Origin: Camarhynchus parvulus
Lineage: Eukaryota > Chordata > Aves > Passeriformes > Thraupidae
Direction: 5' to 3'
DNA: 64,000 nt
NCBI RefSeq assembly: GCF_901933205.1
Contig: NC_044601.1
Coordinates: 27,900,944 to 27,964,943 of the forward strand
Made by a program: the position numbers and the translations under genes. The notes under the pieces are model-generated. The model was not told the origin of the DNA. It ran no database searches and saw nothing but the letters and a program-made list of their open reading frames with translations. Shown here piece after piece: positions 1 through 13,400 of this stretch; the stretch's first letter is position 1; every line of letters begins with the position of its first letter.

Positions 1-3000
1 TCAGCCTGTACGTACACTTCTGGACTCTGTTGGCTGGAATTGTGGGTGCTTTCCAGGTGGAGATTATGATGGAAGCATAGGTGGCTGATACCATTGTGCG
101 CAAAGCAAAGGAACGCTATAAATTCACTTTTGGTCTGACTGGGAGGAGTGTTATTTTATTAGAAAGGGGGACATCAGAGGTACATCTTGCCAGCATATCA
201 GCTCTCAGTCTTCTCAAGCTGGTGCCAGCTCTATTGCTTGTTGCAACATGGCTCAGAAGCAGAATGTGGAGAATTTGTTACATGAATAATCAGCTGTGTA
301 TGGGAGATGTAGACTGTTGCTGATGAGTTTTATAGGGATTTGTTATATGGAGATGTAATAGTGATATTAAAAGAAAAAATGAGACATGCACTTGGGACAA
401 AAAGTGATACAAAAATCCCTTGTCACTTTTTTATGTATCTTCAATTATGCTTTGTTTTCCTTTTCTCTTTTATTCTTTTGCAAAGAGGCTTTTAGCCAAA
501 GGAAATGCGAAAATGTTTAAGAACAGCATGTTAATAAACAAGCTAGTGTCAGGATGACGACCCTGGGAATAGATATTTCTAGCCTAACCCTGATTTATTG
601 TTTTTTAAAGGCAACTAGTGGACTTTATGCATGCTATCAAGCCAGAAGGAATTTCTACGCTTTCCCCAGCTAGCTGTGCTCAACTCAAAGGTCCTGCTTG
701 GGGGTCCTTCCACCCCCCCCAAACTAGTGAGAATTTTTTCTCAGAAGAACTTTCTCAATCATATTCTTTCATATTATACTCTCACTTACTCAAATCACTT
801 TGGTTTTTTTATCTGCACTGTACAGAAGAGTTAAGTAGGCTCAAAAAAGCTGGTACCGGAAGTATTAGTTAAGCATGAGGTAAACAGAATAATTCTTTGA
901 AGGAACAAGGTACCCTTTCAGCCCTGACATGTTGTCATCTTTATTGTGCTTAGCTTGCTAGTAAATGAATAAAATTTTTGCCTGCTGGTTTTGCGTCCAG
1001 ACTCTGGAAATCCCAAGTGGCAAAAATATGAGTGAAACCTTCAGTAAATTAGGTCTATTTCTGACATCAGCTGTAATGTTGTAGCTAGTATGCCTTTTTC
1101 AGTTAGGAAACCCAAACCAGATGAGTGCTTTCATATCCTTAGAAGTAAATGACACTTGAAGATTCAGCCGGTTAGTTCTGTGTCTACTTTTGCTACAGAG
1201 ACTGTACATCTTGCCACATCAGTTTACCAACAGTTTAATTTGGCTTCACAGCAGTGTCATAAAACAAACTTAAAACTTCAGTGAGAAGTGGTGAGAAACA
1301 GTTTTTGTGCTCTTTGCATTTTGTGTAGGGTGGCAAAAATGTACAGCTTCTCTCTTTCTCTGATTTCTGGCTATGAAGAGCTCTGGTTGAAAATGCTCCT
1401 TTGGAGGAGCTCAAAAATCTATAAAAACCCAGCTGTTCATTATCATTCTGGCTGCTAAAATTATTAGAGGCAGTTGTCTGCAGGAGCAGCCTGTTCCTTC
1501 TGGCTGAGGTCAGGTAAGCTTCATCTGGTTTTGGTGTGTGTTGGTGTGCTGATATGTCCATTAATCTTTGTTATCCCTACTCAGGTAAAGACCTAGGACG
1601 CCTTCACTGTGTTTCTGCTTGTGATGGACTGTGTTGTGCTACTGTGATTAAATTTGTTGAATAATAGCAATGTACAAATAGAAGATGGAAATATTCAGTC
1701 TTCATCTGGGCTTGAACAAGGCTATGCATTGTTCAGTTTCATATGTAGGTGTCTTGGGAGAGTCCACATACATCTTGGTTTTATGAAGCAGGATGTAGGC
1801 ATGCAAAACTGATGCTATAGCAGTTTACACTAACAATTAAGAGCAACACAGGTAAACCTGGGGGAAATTAGGTTTGCCCGAAGGAACTCGGCTTGCTTTC
1901 TGCATTCATTTTCTGTGGATAATTTGAAAATTCACTGATGAAGCAGTGGGTTTTCTGCTGTTCTGGCTCTTGTCCTTTGTACAGTTGAACAACAGTTGCA
2001 CTTGTCTGGGATGGGCTGCAAGACAGAAAAGCACGAGCTTTTTCTAAGCAAGTCCTGCAGCAGGAGTTATGGCTCTAATGCAGCCTGAGATTGCCGTGAA
2101 GGTGTCTGTGCTGCTGCCTCAGTTGAAATAGAAAGGGAAGAGTGAGATGAAGTTTAAAAAAAAGTGATGTCTTTCATATGTACTCTTGATTTTGCATTAT
2201 ATTTTTGTAGAGTAGCACATAGTGTAGCTCTTTCCTTTGGCTGTGACATGCACCATCACTGAGATCCTGGCATCATGGTAGAATAATAGAGCATAACAAA
2301 AGACAGCCTCTCTTAACTATTCTTAAAGGACCTTTTTGTATCCATCTCCTAAAACAAATAACAAAAAAAACAGCAAAAAATAAAGCCTTCCACAATTGTC
2401 TCCATGGATGTGGTTTTGTGCATGGTAAATGTTTCCATGTTCACTGTTTGGTGGTTTAGAGATGCATATTGAAAAGTAAGAGTGTAACTGGAAAATTTAC
2501 CAGAAAGTGTTGACTCAGTTGCATCAGGATCAGGATTGCAATGAATTTTTATAACCTGACTTTTTCTCACTTGACCTAATTGGAAAATATTAATTATTGC
2601 TCTTCCAGACTTGTGATACTTCCATTGCAAGAAGTGAAAAAAGTAATGATTTATGATGTTTGCACATGACTGTCATTTGCTTTCTTAAAGCACCTGTTCT
2701 TAACAATTCTGTGCTGAATGCTAACCAGATTTATTTGCTGTTATGTATCAGTGTAAGCACAAATACGCTTGAGTGATGATGTGATAGACTGTATGCATGC
2801 AAACACTGCTGCATGTTCTGTGCTGTTGCATAAGTCTTGTCCAAGGGGAAAACCCAACACTGTGTAAATGACAGATTACTCTGCAGGTGGGCGTCTAACT
2901 AGGAATGGACATCCAAACAGGGTTTACCTGAGTAGTTTTATAATTACAGATAAATCTGGAAATACAGGCAAGGTACTGAATATTAGCAGCTGCGCAGCTC

Positions 3001-6000
3001 AGCACAGAGTATTTGAAACCTATAAATGCTAGACACAAGTTTACTCATTATGTCAAGTAGGTCAGCAAGGGACTGATGGAAGGAGAAAGAGATCATAGGC
3101 CAAAGAGGACACCTATGGAATAAATCTGTTGTAGGAATTATTAAGTAGCAGTTCTTCTCCTTGCCTCTGTGGCAAATGCTAGCAGGTGCCTAAAAGAAGA
3201 TAACATGTCTCATCTGGCTGAGAATACATCTCATCTGAGTTTGTTAAATCAGATATGGCATTTCTTCTGGCTACAAAAATCTACTGCCTTACTGTACCAT
3301 GTAAGTTGTACCTCTAGGGAACTTCTTCCCACTATTTGTATCAAAGGGAGGAAGTCTGGAGGGAGGCCCCTATCTACTTATCCTTCTCTACCCTCTCCCA
3401 CATCCCTAGGAGGCTGTGCTCAAAGCCAGTAACATGCAGAAAAGATAACTCCTTTCTGCATAATTCTCATAGAATTAAACTTCCAGCTCTCAGGAAACAG
3501 TTCTCTCTTTTGTCTTGGTCATATAAAGTCCCTTTTGCTCCCATCTGGTCATTCCTTGCAATATCATCCTGAATATATAAATATATATATTTATACTCAT
3601 TAAAAATAATTTTGATCTCCTTTGATAATTTGATTCTTTTGACTAAGCTTTCCGCAAACAGAGACTCTCACAGGCAGACATGATGCAAGAAAATATCTTC
3701 CTTCTGTGCTCTTCTTGAAGAGCATTTAAATTATGAATGGTTTCTTCTTCCACTCCTGCCCTCTCTCAAGGTAATTCCTGTGAAGGTGAGATTTTTTGTT
3801 TGTGAAGAGCACTGGCAAGGGCATAGGGGGGCATCAGTAGCAGTCATGAGCAGCAGGACTGATCTAACTGCAGGAAACAGTCACATTCACTATAAACTTC
3901 TCTGTCCTCACATGGGACAGCTTTAGCTTGTTTAAAATACTCATTTAGATGTTGGTCTTAGGATGGCTTTCAAGGAGAATTTATTCTGTTTGTGCTAATC
4001 TTAAAACAAATATTTTGGGACACTCTAGTTTGTGTCCTGGGCTGATGAGAACCCTTGTACTAACTGGCATACATGGAAATCCCAGCACGGCGTTCTGTTT
4101 CCCAAAGGGCTTCTGTTCCCTCTTACCTCAAGAAATGAATGGTCTTTCACACAGCCTAGAAGTTTTAGAGTGTGGAATGGGGATCTTGAATTTTTTGATT
4201 TGCACTGTTGCCACTTGGATTGCTCTGTTTAGGCCATGAAACAATGATTCTTGTATCCCAAAGAGCAATACTCCAGGCAGGTCAAGAAAACCTACAAACA
4301 AGCCAGGAATATAGCACTGTGAGGTAAGTGGCTGTAGCAGCGTCTGGAGTTGGCTCTTGGTCAAGCAGCAGTAAACGTACAGAGCTGCGGAGTTTTATGG
4401 ATTCTTTTGTCCCCTTATCTAAATAAAGAGGGCATCCCTACTCCTCTTCTGTCTTACTGAAAAATGTGCAAGGAGTAAGTAGGTCAGCAGCATCAAAGCA
4501 CCTCCAAAGAGGCAAAGTCTGCAGAAATCAAGAATTTAAAACTGACAGTTAAACACTGCTTACTTATCAGAAAATAGGGTGTTGAGGTGGAAGGCTTTAT
4601 AGAATAAATTTCTGCCTTCAGGGAACTGGAGAAAGTTAATTTTTTTATTTCTTTGCCTCTGCCGAAAGAGAAATACATCTCCAAAGATAATTTTCATGTC
4701 CTTTAGAAACAGTATGGCTGTCCTTCCAGGCCACCAGGATTTAGGTGTTCTTCCCATGTGTTTTGTTTTTTTAAACAGCATCCTTTGACTCCACCAACAC
4801 CCACCCCTCCTCTTCCTCACCCTCCCCAACCACAAAGACAAATATGTACTTCCTGTCTTCTTAGGCAGGGTAGTGGTTGCTTGTTTTAATTCAGTACATA
4901 CCTTCTGTGGAAAATATTAATGGGGTTTTTTTGCTGGTTTATTGATACTTACCATAAACGGTCTTCTCCCTGCCTGCCCCTGCTCTGACTGGCCTAACAA
5001 CTTTTCTTTATCAGGATTGCTGGAATGTAATGTTGCTTTGAATGCTTTTTCCTGGGGTAATGAGTCATACTTGGACTTTGGTAGTATTTCCGGCATGATG
5101 CAAGCAACATGAAGATGTTGGTTTTCACATCATGCCAAGCCCTCACAGGGAACAGGGGAACAAATATCTGTTCATTCCTGGAAAGTGGCTCACTTCTGAC
5201 TCATATGGCTTCTGTTTGGAAGAAAAGATGAGGGAAGGAAGATCTCATATCCAGCTTTTCCAGCAAAATCTGGAATAATTACCATTGCATGGCAGTTGCT
5301 GCAGTTTCAAAGCAAGACAGCTCTCCCTGCCACTGGAATATAATTGGTGCTCCCTTGTGTCCCAGCAGTTGGAGGCATCCAGCTGGATCTGGAAGCAGAG
5401 GGAAAAGCAGTTTGATTTCTGGTGACCTGAGGGTAAAATTTGAGAGGTAAAACTCAGCTTCTCTAGTGAATAGGCTTTGTAGTAATAAAATGAGAATTCT
5501 GCATCACAAGTCCTAAAATATTTTCATACGGTCTTTCCAAAATGGATTTGAAAAGAAGCAGTAATCGCGAGGCTTGGATAAGTAAGCAATTGGCTGAGTA
5601 TTTTGACCTGTTTATCTGGGAATTAATTCAATGGAAGCAAATGTTCATATCAAGGTAATCTTTGCATTAATCTGTCTTATGCCTGCAGCAAACTGGCAAG
5701 TTACTGGTTGATTGTTGCCTGCCCATACACCTGGAGCAAATAGCTCACTGCCCTTCAATGTGATTACTTGCCAGTTCAGTGATTTTCCATTAGAGGCCTC
5801 AAGAGCAGAGCATGTGTAAAGCAGAGGTTTGAGCATTTCAGAAAAACTTACGCCTTGTTAGCAAGCACTCCTGCAGATGGGTCTTTGTTGTCTGTGATCA
5901 GATCTGGCCCTGATGTGACCTTTACCTGCTAGAGATTGCCAGGTTGTCAGGATAATGTGGGGGGGGGAAATGCATCAGATGCTCAGCAATACCTCTCAAA

Positions 6001-9000
6001 GTGAACCTGAGCATTTTCAAGTTTCTTTCTGCTTCCACTGATAATTTCTGGTTTTCAGTGGTAGGTGAGAATACAAGAAATGCAACTGGCTGTTGTCCTT
6101 AAACAGGCCTTATTACTGAGTTATGTTCTCACGTACTTTTTTTTTTATTTTAAATATGGTATTTTCTTTTTCCCAGACTTATCCACAAAAAGCCAGTGTG
6201 CTTATAGTGAGTTCTCCAAACACTTTGTGGACTGCCCTTTTAGGGCTTTTGAATATAAAGTGTTTGAATCCACATTCCTCAAGTTCTGCTGTTCATAATT
6301 CTGCTTTGACTATCCTAGTTAAAGACAGGTTAGCCTGTTCTGTCATTGCAGAAACACTCCCTCTCCCTATGGGGAATTTTGTATATATAGGAGGAAGAAA
6401 TGCAAGAAGCTGACTCTAAGGCTATTGTTGCTGGCTTGCCTGCTTTAATTAAATACCTACATCTTTCTGATAATAAGTCTTTGGTCTGTCTGCCTTGAAA
6501 AGTTTTGTGAGTTCCAGATAAAGTCGCTTCAGTGTTGAGATCCTTGTCACTGGAATTATCTGGTAGATTTGAGTATTCAGTGAGAATAGCAGCACAGTAT
6601 ATGGTGTTCACTGCAGGCTGGTTACAGTTTTGCTTGTAGTTAATAGCAGGTTGTGTTTTTATTTGGTTAGTGGGAAACTAAGTCCAGGTTAGTGGGATTG
6701 AAGTTGTTTAAATGCTGACTTCTGGAAAGAGAGCAGAAAAAAAGCCACCATCTGTAGTCTGAATCCAGAGGTAGGAGGACAGAAATTCTTCAAGCTGACA
6801 GCTTGACAGCTGTCCTCTGTACAACCTTATTCTAGCATACTGTTTACATGTTAATGTGCATTAAATAGATGAATGAAAAATCTACTGGGCTTTCTGCAAA
6901 TAACTATGTATTTGAACAAATTTAACTGCATGTCAAAATGACCTTGAAAATCATTATACTTACATTAAAGGGTTTCTAGCAACAGCTGCTTTTTGGAGTT
7001 AGGAGTATTTCCAAGTATTTTGTTTCATGCTTTCTGAAATAGGATGAAGATTTATTCAGGAATGTGGCCAGATAAACTCTGTGAGTTCTGTACTGCTGAA
7101 TGGAGTTGAGTGCAGCTAAATGTCCTCTGTAAAATCCCATCAATAGAGTTCTGTTCTCTGTCCTGAGTATTGCTCTTAGGCTTGTCAGATACAAAGGGCT
7201 TTGATAACCCTTGTACTTTTCTTGAAAGTCAATTTCAGTGGTAGCTTTTCAAAAGTTGACCTTGCATCTTTGTACTGTTTCCAGCATGAGACCTTCATAG
7301 TCAGATTTGTCTCACTAGGACAGGGCTTTTGGCCAGAGAAAGCAGCTGAGGAACTGGTAGGACTGTCATTTTAATTTGGCACTAGTCTTGAAAGCAGTAG
7401 CTGAGATGGAGATGGGTCTGGTTTATCACTTTTGCACCTGATATGTGTGGGCCCGTGCACTTTGAAATCTGACATACTGGCAAGTAAAAATAGCTTTATT
7501 GTGCTGCTGTTGATCACTCTGTAAGCTAATGTGACTATATCCAATTCCACTATAATTTTCCCTGGTTTTCAGTGGAGCATGCATAAATTACAGATGGCTG
7601 TCAGACTGATAAAGAACCACCAATGTCTGTCTTACCACTGATGCTGTGATTGGTTGCATGCAATTTGTTTGAAAGTTTTCCCAATAGAATAGCAGGGGTT
7701 GAAAAAAATCAGGCAATTGATATAAGGCAGGGATTTTGTCTCCTGCCGGTTTAGACTCTTCCTGCGTATTAGATGTAGACGAGCAAGATGTGCTGTTACT
7801 GTGATGCAGGAACCCCAGCCTGCACAGTCATTGTTCATTGTCTTTCACCACACAGGAGAACAAAAACTCTTGCAAGCCCTTAACTTCAGGGAACATCTCT
7901 GTAACTAACATTCCTTACATGATTGTGGCAGTAAGACTCCTGCATTTTGCTTGTCTAGTGTTTCATCAAAAGATATGTTAAAAATGGGCTGTAAATGGCA
8001 TTGAGTTTATTACTGCCATTTACAGATGTGCTTGATTTGGGAAAATGGACTTTTATATTATCAGAACTTTTTTTAACAGTGCAACTACATTGTTTGACCT
8101 CTTGCTACTGCATGCTTTGAGATGAAGGAAATATCTGTCGGCATCTGGCCATTATAGAATGGTTGTTTTTTAGTTTGTTGCAACCTTTTGGAAGGCAAGC
8201 TGTAGAAGTTCACCTGTTTGGTTTGGTAAGCAAGTAAAGAAATGTTGAAAACACTACTTTGTTGGCTTCATAGCTGTTCTCTTCCCTTGATGATATATCC
8301 CCTAATTCCTTTCAAACTGTTTCCAGAAACATAGTGCATCTATGTGTAATCCTGTTCAGTTTTTTTGGGCTGTTAAGGTGTTTGGTGTGGCTGATGTGGC
8401 TTCATGTCCTGTGGTGCTCTGTTCTGTATGTGAGTATCAGAATTGTTCACCAAGTGGGAAGAACAATGTCAAGTTGAGTCTTGTGTCTCATAGTGTTGTT
8501 TCAGTTTTGGTACCTCTCCTAGTCAAGTTCTTGGTTTTACATAGGAGCCCAAACTTCAGGAGCCTGATTCTGTAATAACTGCTGATCTGTGAGAACAAGA
8601 ATTATCTGTGGGAGTCTTACAGACTGCTAGCAAAATTAGTGCTTTCAAAACTTCAATTGTTACTTCTTCTGATAGCTAGTAACTTAATGCTGAATTGTAT
8701 ACAAATGTACTTTTAACCAGCAATAAGAATTCCAATGATATAGTTCATAAAAGTGAATTTCTAAATAAAAAGTTAAATTAACAAAGTTTTTTATTTCCTA
8801 ATCTTTCCAAAGACTTTACCCCTTAGAGCCGTCACTGTTAGTGGCTGTAAAATTACCATGAGAAAGGCTTCATCACAAATGTGCTGTTGTCTTCTACTGT
8901 TTCATTCTTGAATATCAAGTTTGCACTGAGCTATCTGTGTGTATAATGCTAACACTGCTTATGGTACAGATTCAGCTGTGCTGTCGTTTATTGAAAGGAA

Positions 9001-9150
9001 CTTCTTCTGATTTAGCTTTTAGTAAAATTACTTCTATTTACAAATACTCTCAAAGGTGAATTTTCAAGCGTATGTATACAAAGCTTTACAAAAGAGATTG
9101 GAGATATGTGTGTAGAAGTGTGTGTGCATACATGCATATGTTTTTATATA

Positions 9151-9235
9151 TCACAGAATCACAGACTATGGTGAGTTGGAAGGGATCCACAAGGATCATT
9201 ATTAAGTCCAGCTCCTGGCCCTGCACTTCCCTCCA
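9151..9235 (-). mobile_element. CR1 LINE 3'-end fragment (antisense)
   Basis: The + strand reads as the reverse complement of a CR1 3' terminus. A 'tcacagaatcacagac' block is followed by the 'ttggaagggatccacaaggatcat' type of sequence and 'ccagctcctggccctgcac'. These are hallmarks of bird CR1 tails with ATTCTRTG-like termini. It is short, and the 5' part is missing, as is usual for CR1 insertions. Confidence 0.8.
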
Positions 9236-10059
9236 TCTAGGTTGTAGCTTTTCCTAGAAAAACTTTTCTGTTTTAGAATCAAATATTCATAATTTTTGTA
9301 ATTATGCTTCCTGAACATGAACCACCTTCTATTTACTGGTAAACTTTTTGGTATGGCCTGATGCTTTGGTTTTCTGGGTAAAAGAAAAATGGCAGGCAAG
9401 AGTTCTTGTATTGAAATATGCTCACACACAAAGAGCCAACTGCATAGCTGTATTTGGCACACAAATTTGTGTTTGGCACTTCCACCTGATTTGGCTTCTG
9501 TTCCTCCAAAATGCACATTTCTTGGTGTAGCATTGACTGAGTCCACAGTGCCAAAGACAAAAAGATACATGCCACTTTTCTGACTTCAGAAAAAAACAAA
9601 ATGTTTCTCTTTGTGAAACAAAGTATTCAAGAGAGCAGTGTATTCTTTCTATTACAGTTATTTTTTCCTAATGCAGCATTTTTTCTTGATGTGGTTGTTC
9701 ATAACTAGAATTAAGAGGATGTGTCTTGCTTGTAGCATCAATTTTGGTGTATATTTATTCAAAATTACCGTATTTTTACTGCATAAATGAAATAATTTTT
9801 TTTCAAGGAATAAGGGCACTGTCATTTTGCAGACTTTTCACTGTGCTTTGAAGGGGTTTGGAGAAGTTACTTGATTACAGTATTCTTGTTGATATATTAC
9901 TTGATTTATGACTTTTGTTGTTTTCACAGAGAACTGCTCTGGATCTTTCCTTCATTTGTAGCTTAAAAAGTTCTCTCTCTGAGTCTTTTCATAACTTTAC
10001 AATTTGCTACATTATTGGTGTTCTTATTTTGTTGTTGCAGTGATCAGTATAATCACACA

Positions 10060-10860
10060 ACATCTGAATTTGGAGGGGACCTCTTGATATTAAGTAATAA
10101 AAAGTCCTGTTCAAGCAGATTCAGCTAGAATAGATTGCCCATAACTATGTCCAGTCAGATCTTTAATATCTCCAAAGATGGATACTTCACAGCCTCTCCA
10201 GGCAACCTATTTCTTTGTTTGACCATTATCACAGTCAAAATGTGTTTTCTTGTGTTCAAATGGAATTGCATATTTTTTGACTTGTTATATCTTGGCCTGT
10301 CACTGGGCACTGTCAATAAAAGTCTTTCTCCGTCTTCTCTGTCTTCCGTCAGGTATTTATATGCATTGATAATGTCCCCACTAAAACTTGGTTTTTTCCC
10401 AGCTAGCCAGTCTCAACTCTTTCAGTCTCTCCTCATATGAAAAGTGCTTCAGCCCCATTATTGAGCTTCATGGCCTTTTGCTGAAGCTTCTTGCAGTATT
10501 CTGTGTTTTTCTTGTGCTGGGCAGATGAGAACTGGACCCAGCAGTCCAGATGTGGCCTCTCCAGTGCTGAGTAGAGGGGAAGAATCACATCTCTTGATCT
10601 GCATTCGGCACTCCTGATGCACCCCAAGTTGGGTTGTCCCTCATTCCTGTAAGGGTGGATTGCTGGCTTGTGTTTAACTTGCTGCCTTACAGGACCCCAA
10701 AGTCCTTCTCTGGTGAACAGCTTTCTAGCGTGTTAGTCTGCCATTTTCCAGCCTCCCTGGGTCCCTTTGAATGGTAGCACAGCCACCTGGTCTGTCATTC
10801 ACTCCACCCAGTTTTGTATCAATAGATGGAGGGACCGTGGCTTTGCCTAACCAAGGCTCT
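10060..10860 (-). mobile_element. CR1 LINE fragment, 3' portion (antisense)
   Basis: About 0.8 kb reads as reverse-complement CR1. Landmarks in order are the 'cacagcctctccaggcaacct' block, 'gtatttatatgcattgataatgtcccc', 'agtctctcctcatatgaaaagtgcttcagcccc', 'gcagtccagatgtggcctctccag' and 'cccagttttgtatcaatagatgg'. These follow the expected order along the CR1 3' region. Many substitutions and stops indicate an old, inactive copy. The right edge is fuzzy. Confidence 0.85.
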
Positions 10861-11612
10861 GTAAACTCAAAAGAATGAAGACACTTCCCATGACCTACCT
10901 GGTAACCTGTCCTGGGGCTCCACCTCACATGAGGGGAAGAAGGTACCCACAATATATCACTTGGATCTCTTGAGTTACCTCTTGTGCCTGTTCCTCCTTA
11001 CTGCTTCTTCTGATTCTGCCCAAGAAGGTTTGGTTCTGACTGTTTTTCAGGCAGCTGAGAGCTGCTGTTACAACTGCTTTGATGTGAGATAAGCTCTAAT
11101 GCTTTCTTTTTAGTTTTACTCTAGTTCATTTTTTCCTGATATTCCGTAGGTGTAAAGGCAGACAACTTTTTTTTTTTTTATCAGCATATACAATAGTACT
11201 GTGGGATTTTTTTTTTCTCTTCTTTGTGTCTTCAGATTTCACCTCGGAACCATCTCTTCCTGAAGAGCTAACTGTACACAAATTTCAGTGTTCTTGGGAA
11301 TTTATGTACAGTTGCTCGTGAGTGTGCTTTTTAGCAGCTGACAGGGATTGTGTGCTTCCTGCAATCTGGCTCTGCACAAGCTGGGAAATGTTGGTGGAGG
11401 CATGAAACTGTGGTCGTAAACTGGAGCAAACTTTTGCTTCCAGCCGGTTACCAATGTAGAGGTAGAATTTAGAAGTCTTGTACAAGCTTGTCATCTGTAT
11501 AATTACGTGGCTATTAAGAAATGGGTGGAAGTTGAATGCTCTAAAATTACAGACTGTAATGATAAGACGTGGTTAGTAGTGATTCTGATGCAATTTTCCT
11601 CCTTGCCAACAG

Positions 11613-11828
11613 AGTTTCAACAGCAGGAAGGCATGAAGTCCCATCAGAAAAACATGCAGCTCTATGACACACCCTATGAACCAGAAGGCAGTGGTGTGGA
11701 ATCTGATTCTGAAAGTGTGGTGAGTCGCCGTTTACGAGAAAGCAAATTGCCACAGGATGATGACAGGCCTGCAGATGAGTATGATCAGCCGTGGGAGTGG
11801 AACAAAGTCAGCATCCCAGCTTTGGCAG
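11613..11828 (+). CDS. SHB: SHB internal exon: linker with tyrosine motifs
   Basis: SHB is a cytoplasmic SH2 adaptor that links activated receptor tyrosine kinases and other tyrosine-kinase pathways to downstream effectors. This 216-bp exon encodes about 72 residues of the region before the SH2 domain. It begins two bases into a Glu codon after a pyrimidine tract and CAG, and ends with G before a GTAGGA donor. Visible motifs are YDTPYEP (Tyr codons at 11663 and 11675), an SDSES acidic-serine patch, RLRESKLPQDDDRPADEYDQPWEW (stated here only by its ends: RLRESK and YDQPWEW), with a YDQP tyrosine at 11780. YxxP motifs of this type are typical docking sites in the SHB/SHF family. The text 'SIPALA' running into the next exon favours SHB over SHF. 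Starting at 11615 instead would drop one residue and break phase with the family exon. Confidence 0.93.
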
Positions 11829-12309
11829 GTAGGATTCCTAGATCCCAGCCTCAAAATTCCCTCTCACAGTTATACTATATATACTTGCCTTTGGGGTAAA
11901 TCAAATACTTATGCTCTTTTGTGTGTGTGTGTGTGAAGAAAAGTCTGTAAAGTGAATGTGGGTCATCTAAATCTTTACCTACTGCAGAAATATGAAACTG
12001 CACTTTTTGCTTGGTACTTCAGCCAACCTGTTGTCAATCATCTTAGCAACTCATTTCATAAAAGTAAAAGTTCTGATTCTCCTGCTCCTTCTCCCTTCCT
12101 TCATTTTAATGGATGGAATGGTGTTTATTGTTGAGTATCTCTATGGTGAGGAAGTTGCTTTGCAGGGTCCTGAAATTGTGGAGCTATTCTCAAAGGGACA
12201 GTGTGATGAAGTGTTGGGGGTGAGGCGGGAAGAAAAGAGGTGTGGCTCCGGGACTGAGCATGAAAGAAGTCTGACTGCAATGATTACTTGGGAGTCAGTG
12301 TGCATTTAT

Positions 12310-13400
12310 CCTAGGTAAATCCTGCTTGACAAACCTGTTTGCTTTCTGTGTTAAAACTACTAGATCTCTTAATGGAAAGAGAGCAGTAGGTCTCATCTGT
12401 GTAGACTTTAGCTTTCAGGATGTTGTGCTGTGGCATCAGCTGTGTTTGGAATGTTGTAGCCCAGATGGGTGGACTAGTAGATCTGCAAAAACCTTTCAGA
12501 GTCATTGACCTCAAAGGGTAGTGTTAGTGATTCATACTCTTCCTGGAATCTGGTTACAAGTGTGATTCCTCCCAGGATATGTTCTGAAACCCTTCCTGTT
12601 TAGCACAGTTATTAGTAACCAAGAGCAGAAGGAGAGGAAATGCCCCTTATCAAGCTTGGAATAACAGCCAAGGAAGGGGAAGGTGCATACAAAGCTGCCA
12701 TTCTGAGGGACTTGAACAGGCTGGAGAAGTGGACTGACAACAAGCTTACAAAAATCTAATGAGAACAGACCTAAAGACTTGCATCTGGAGCAAACTAACC
12801 CCCTGCAATGATATGGACCTAGATCTGGTTGGCTTTCTGGGCTACAGCTTTGCTAGAAGGGGCTTAAACAGTCTTAGGGGAAGTGGACTAAGTGTGGCTA
12901 GCAATGCTCCTCACCATGATGAAGGCTAGTAGCATGCTAGCCTGTGTGAATAGGAGCAAGCCAGTGGATGAAGCAAAGTGACTGTTCCTCTTTACTTCAT
13001 ATTTCTTGAACTATGCATAATGCTGTGGTAGAATTTTGATATAAGAGGGATGTTTATAAACGTTTTTGTTAACATAGAGCCAACAAAATGTCAAGAAACT
13101 GCAGCACATGGCAGCACATGTGAAGAGATGCTGAGAGACCTGGGCTTGCTTAGCCTGGAGAAAACTTTGGGTGAGACATAGTGGGAACTTTCTAATGCCT
13201 GTGAAGATATCCTCTATAAGATGGAGCCAGTTTCTTCACAAATGAGCAGGTGTGTGATGGGAAGATGAGATATAAGATGAATCAGTAGAAGTTCTGACTC
13301 AAGTTGGTTTTTTCTCTGCAAGAACAGTCAAGTATTGGAAACAATTATTCAAGGAGCACTTGCAGTCTCCATCTGCAGGTTTTTTTTCATCCTGTGGGAA
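12310..13400 (+). mobile_element. Old CR1 LINE fragment (sense), reverse-transcriptase 3' part to 3'UTR
   Basis: Recognisable CR1 blocks appear in sense order: 'aaatcctgcttgacaaacctg', a degenerate 'tgtagactttagctttcag' matching the LDFSKAF-coding region, 'acttgaacaggctggagaagtgg', 'cctgggcttgcttagcctggagaa', then the flattened CR1 3'UTR. Divergence is high, with stops and indels throughout, so it is an ancient dead copy. Edges are approximate. Confidence 0.7.

Larger units (their letters stand above)
1..11612 (+). other. SHB: Upstream intron of SHB (no exon seen)
   Basis: No coding exon is supported here. The open frames are short, unconserved-looking and mutually overlapping. The stretch ends in a polypyrimidine tract and AG that splice into the first recognisable SHB exon, so it is read as intron (inference). 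The SHB segment normally encoded just upstream of this exon was searched for by eye and not found, so earlier exons probably lie outside the window. Contents seen: a C run near 703-712, a G run near 5959, an A/T-rich alternating stretch at about 3577-3597, and two minus-strand CR1 fragments at 9151-9235 and 10060-10860, listed separately. Confidence 0.6.

Noticed and set aside
5061..5067. Perfect AP-1-type site TGAGTCA in the upstream intron
   Set aside because: A single 7-mer is expected by chance at this length; no cluster of supporting motifs was seen.
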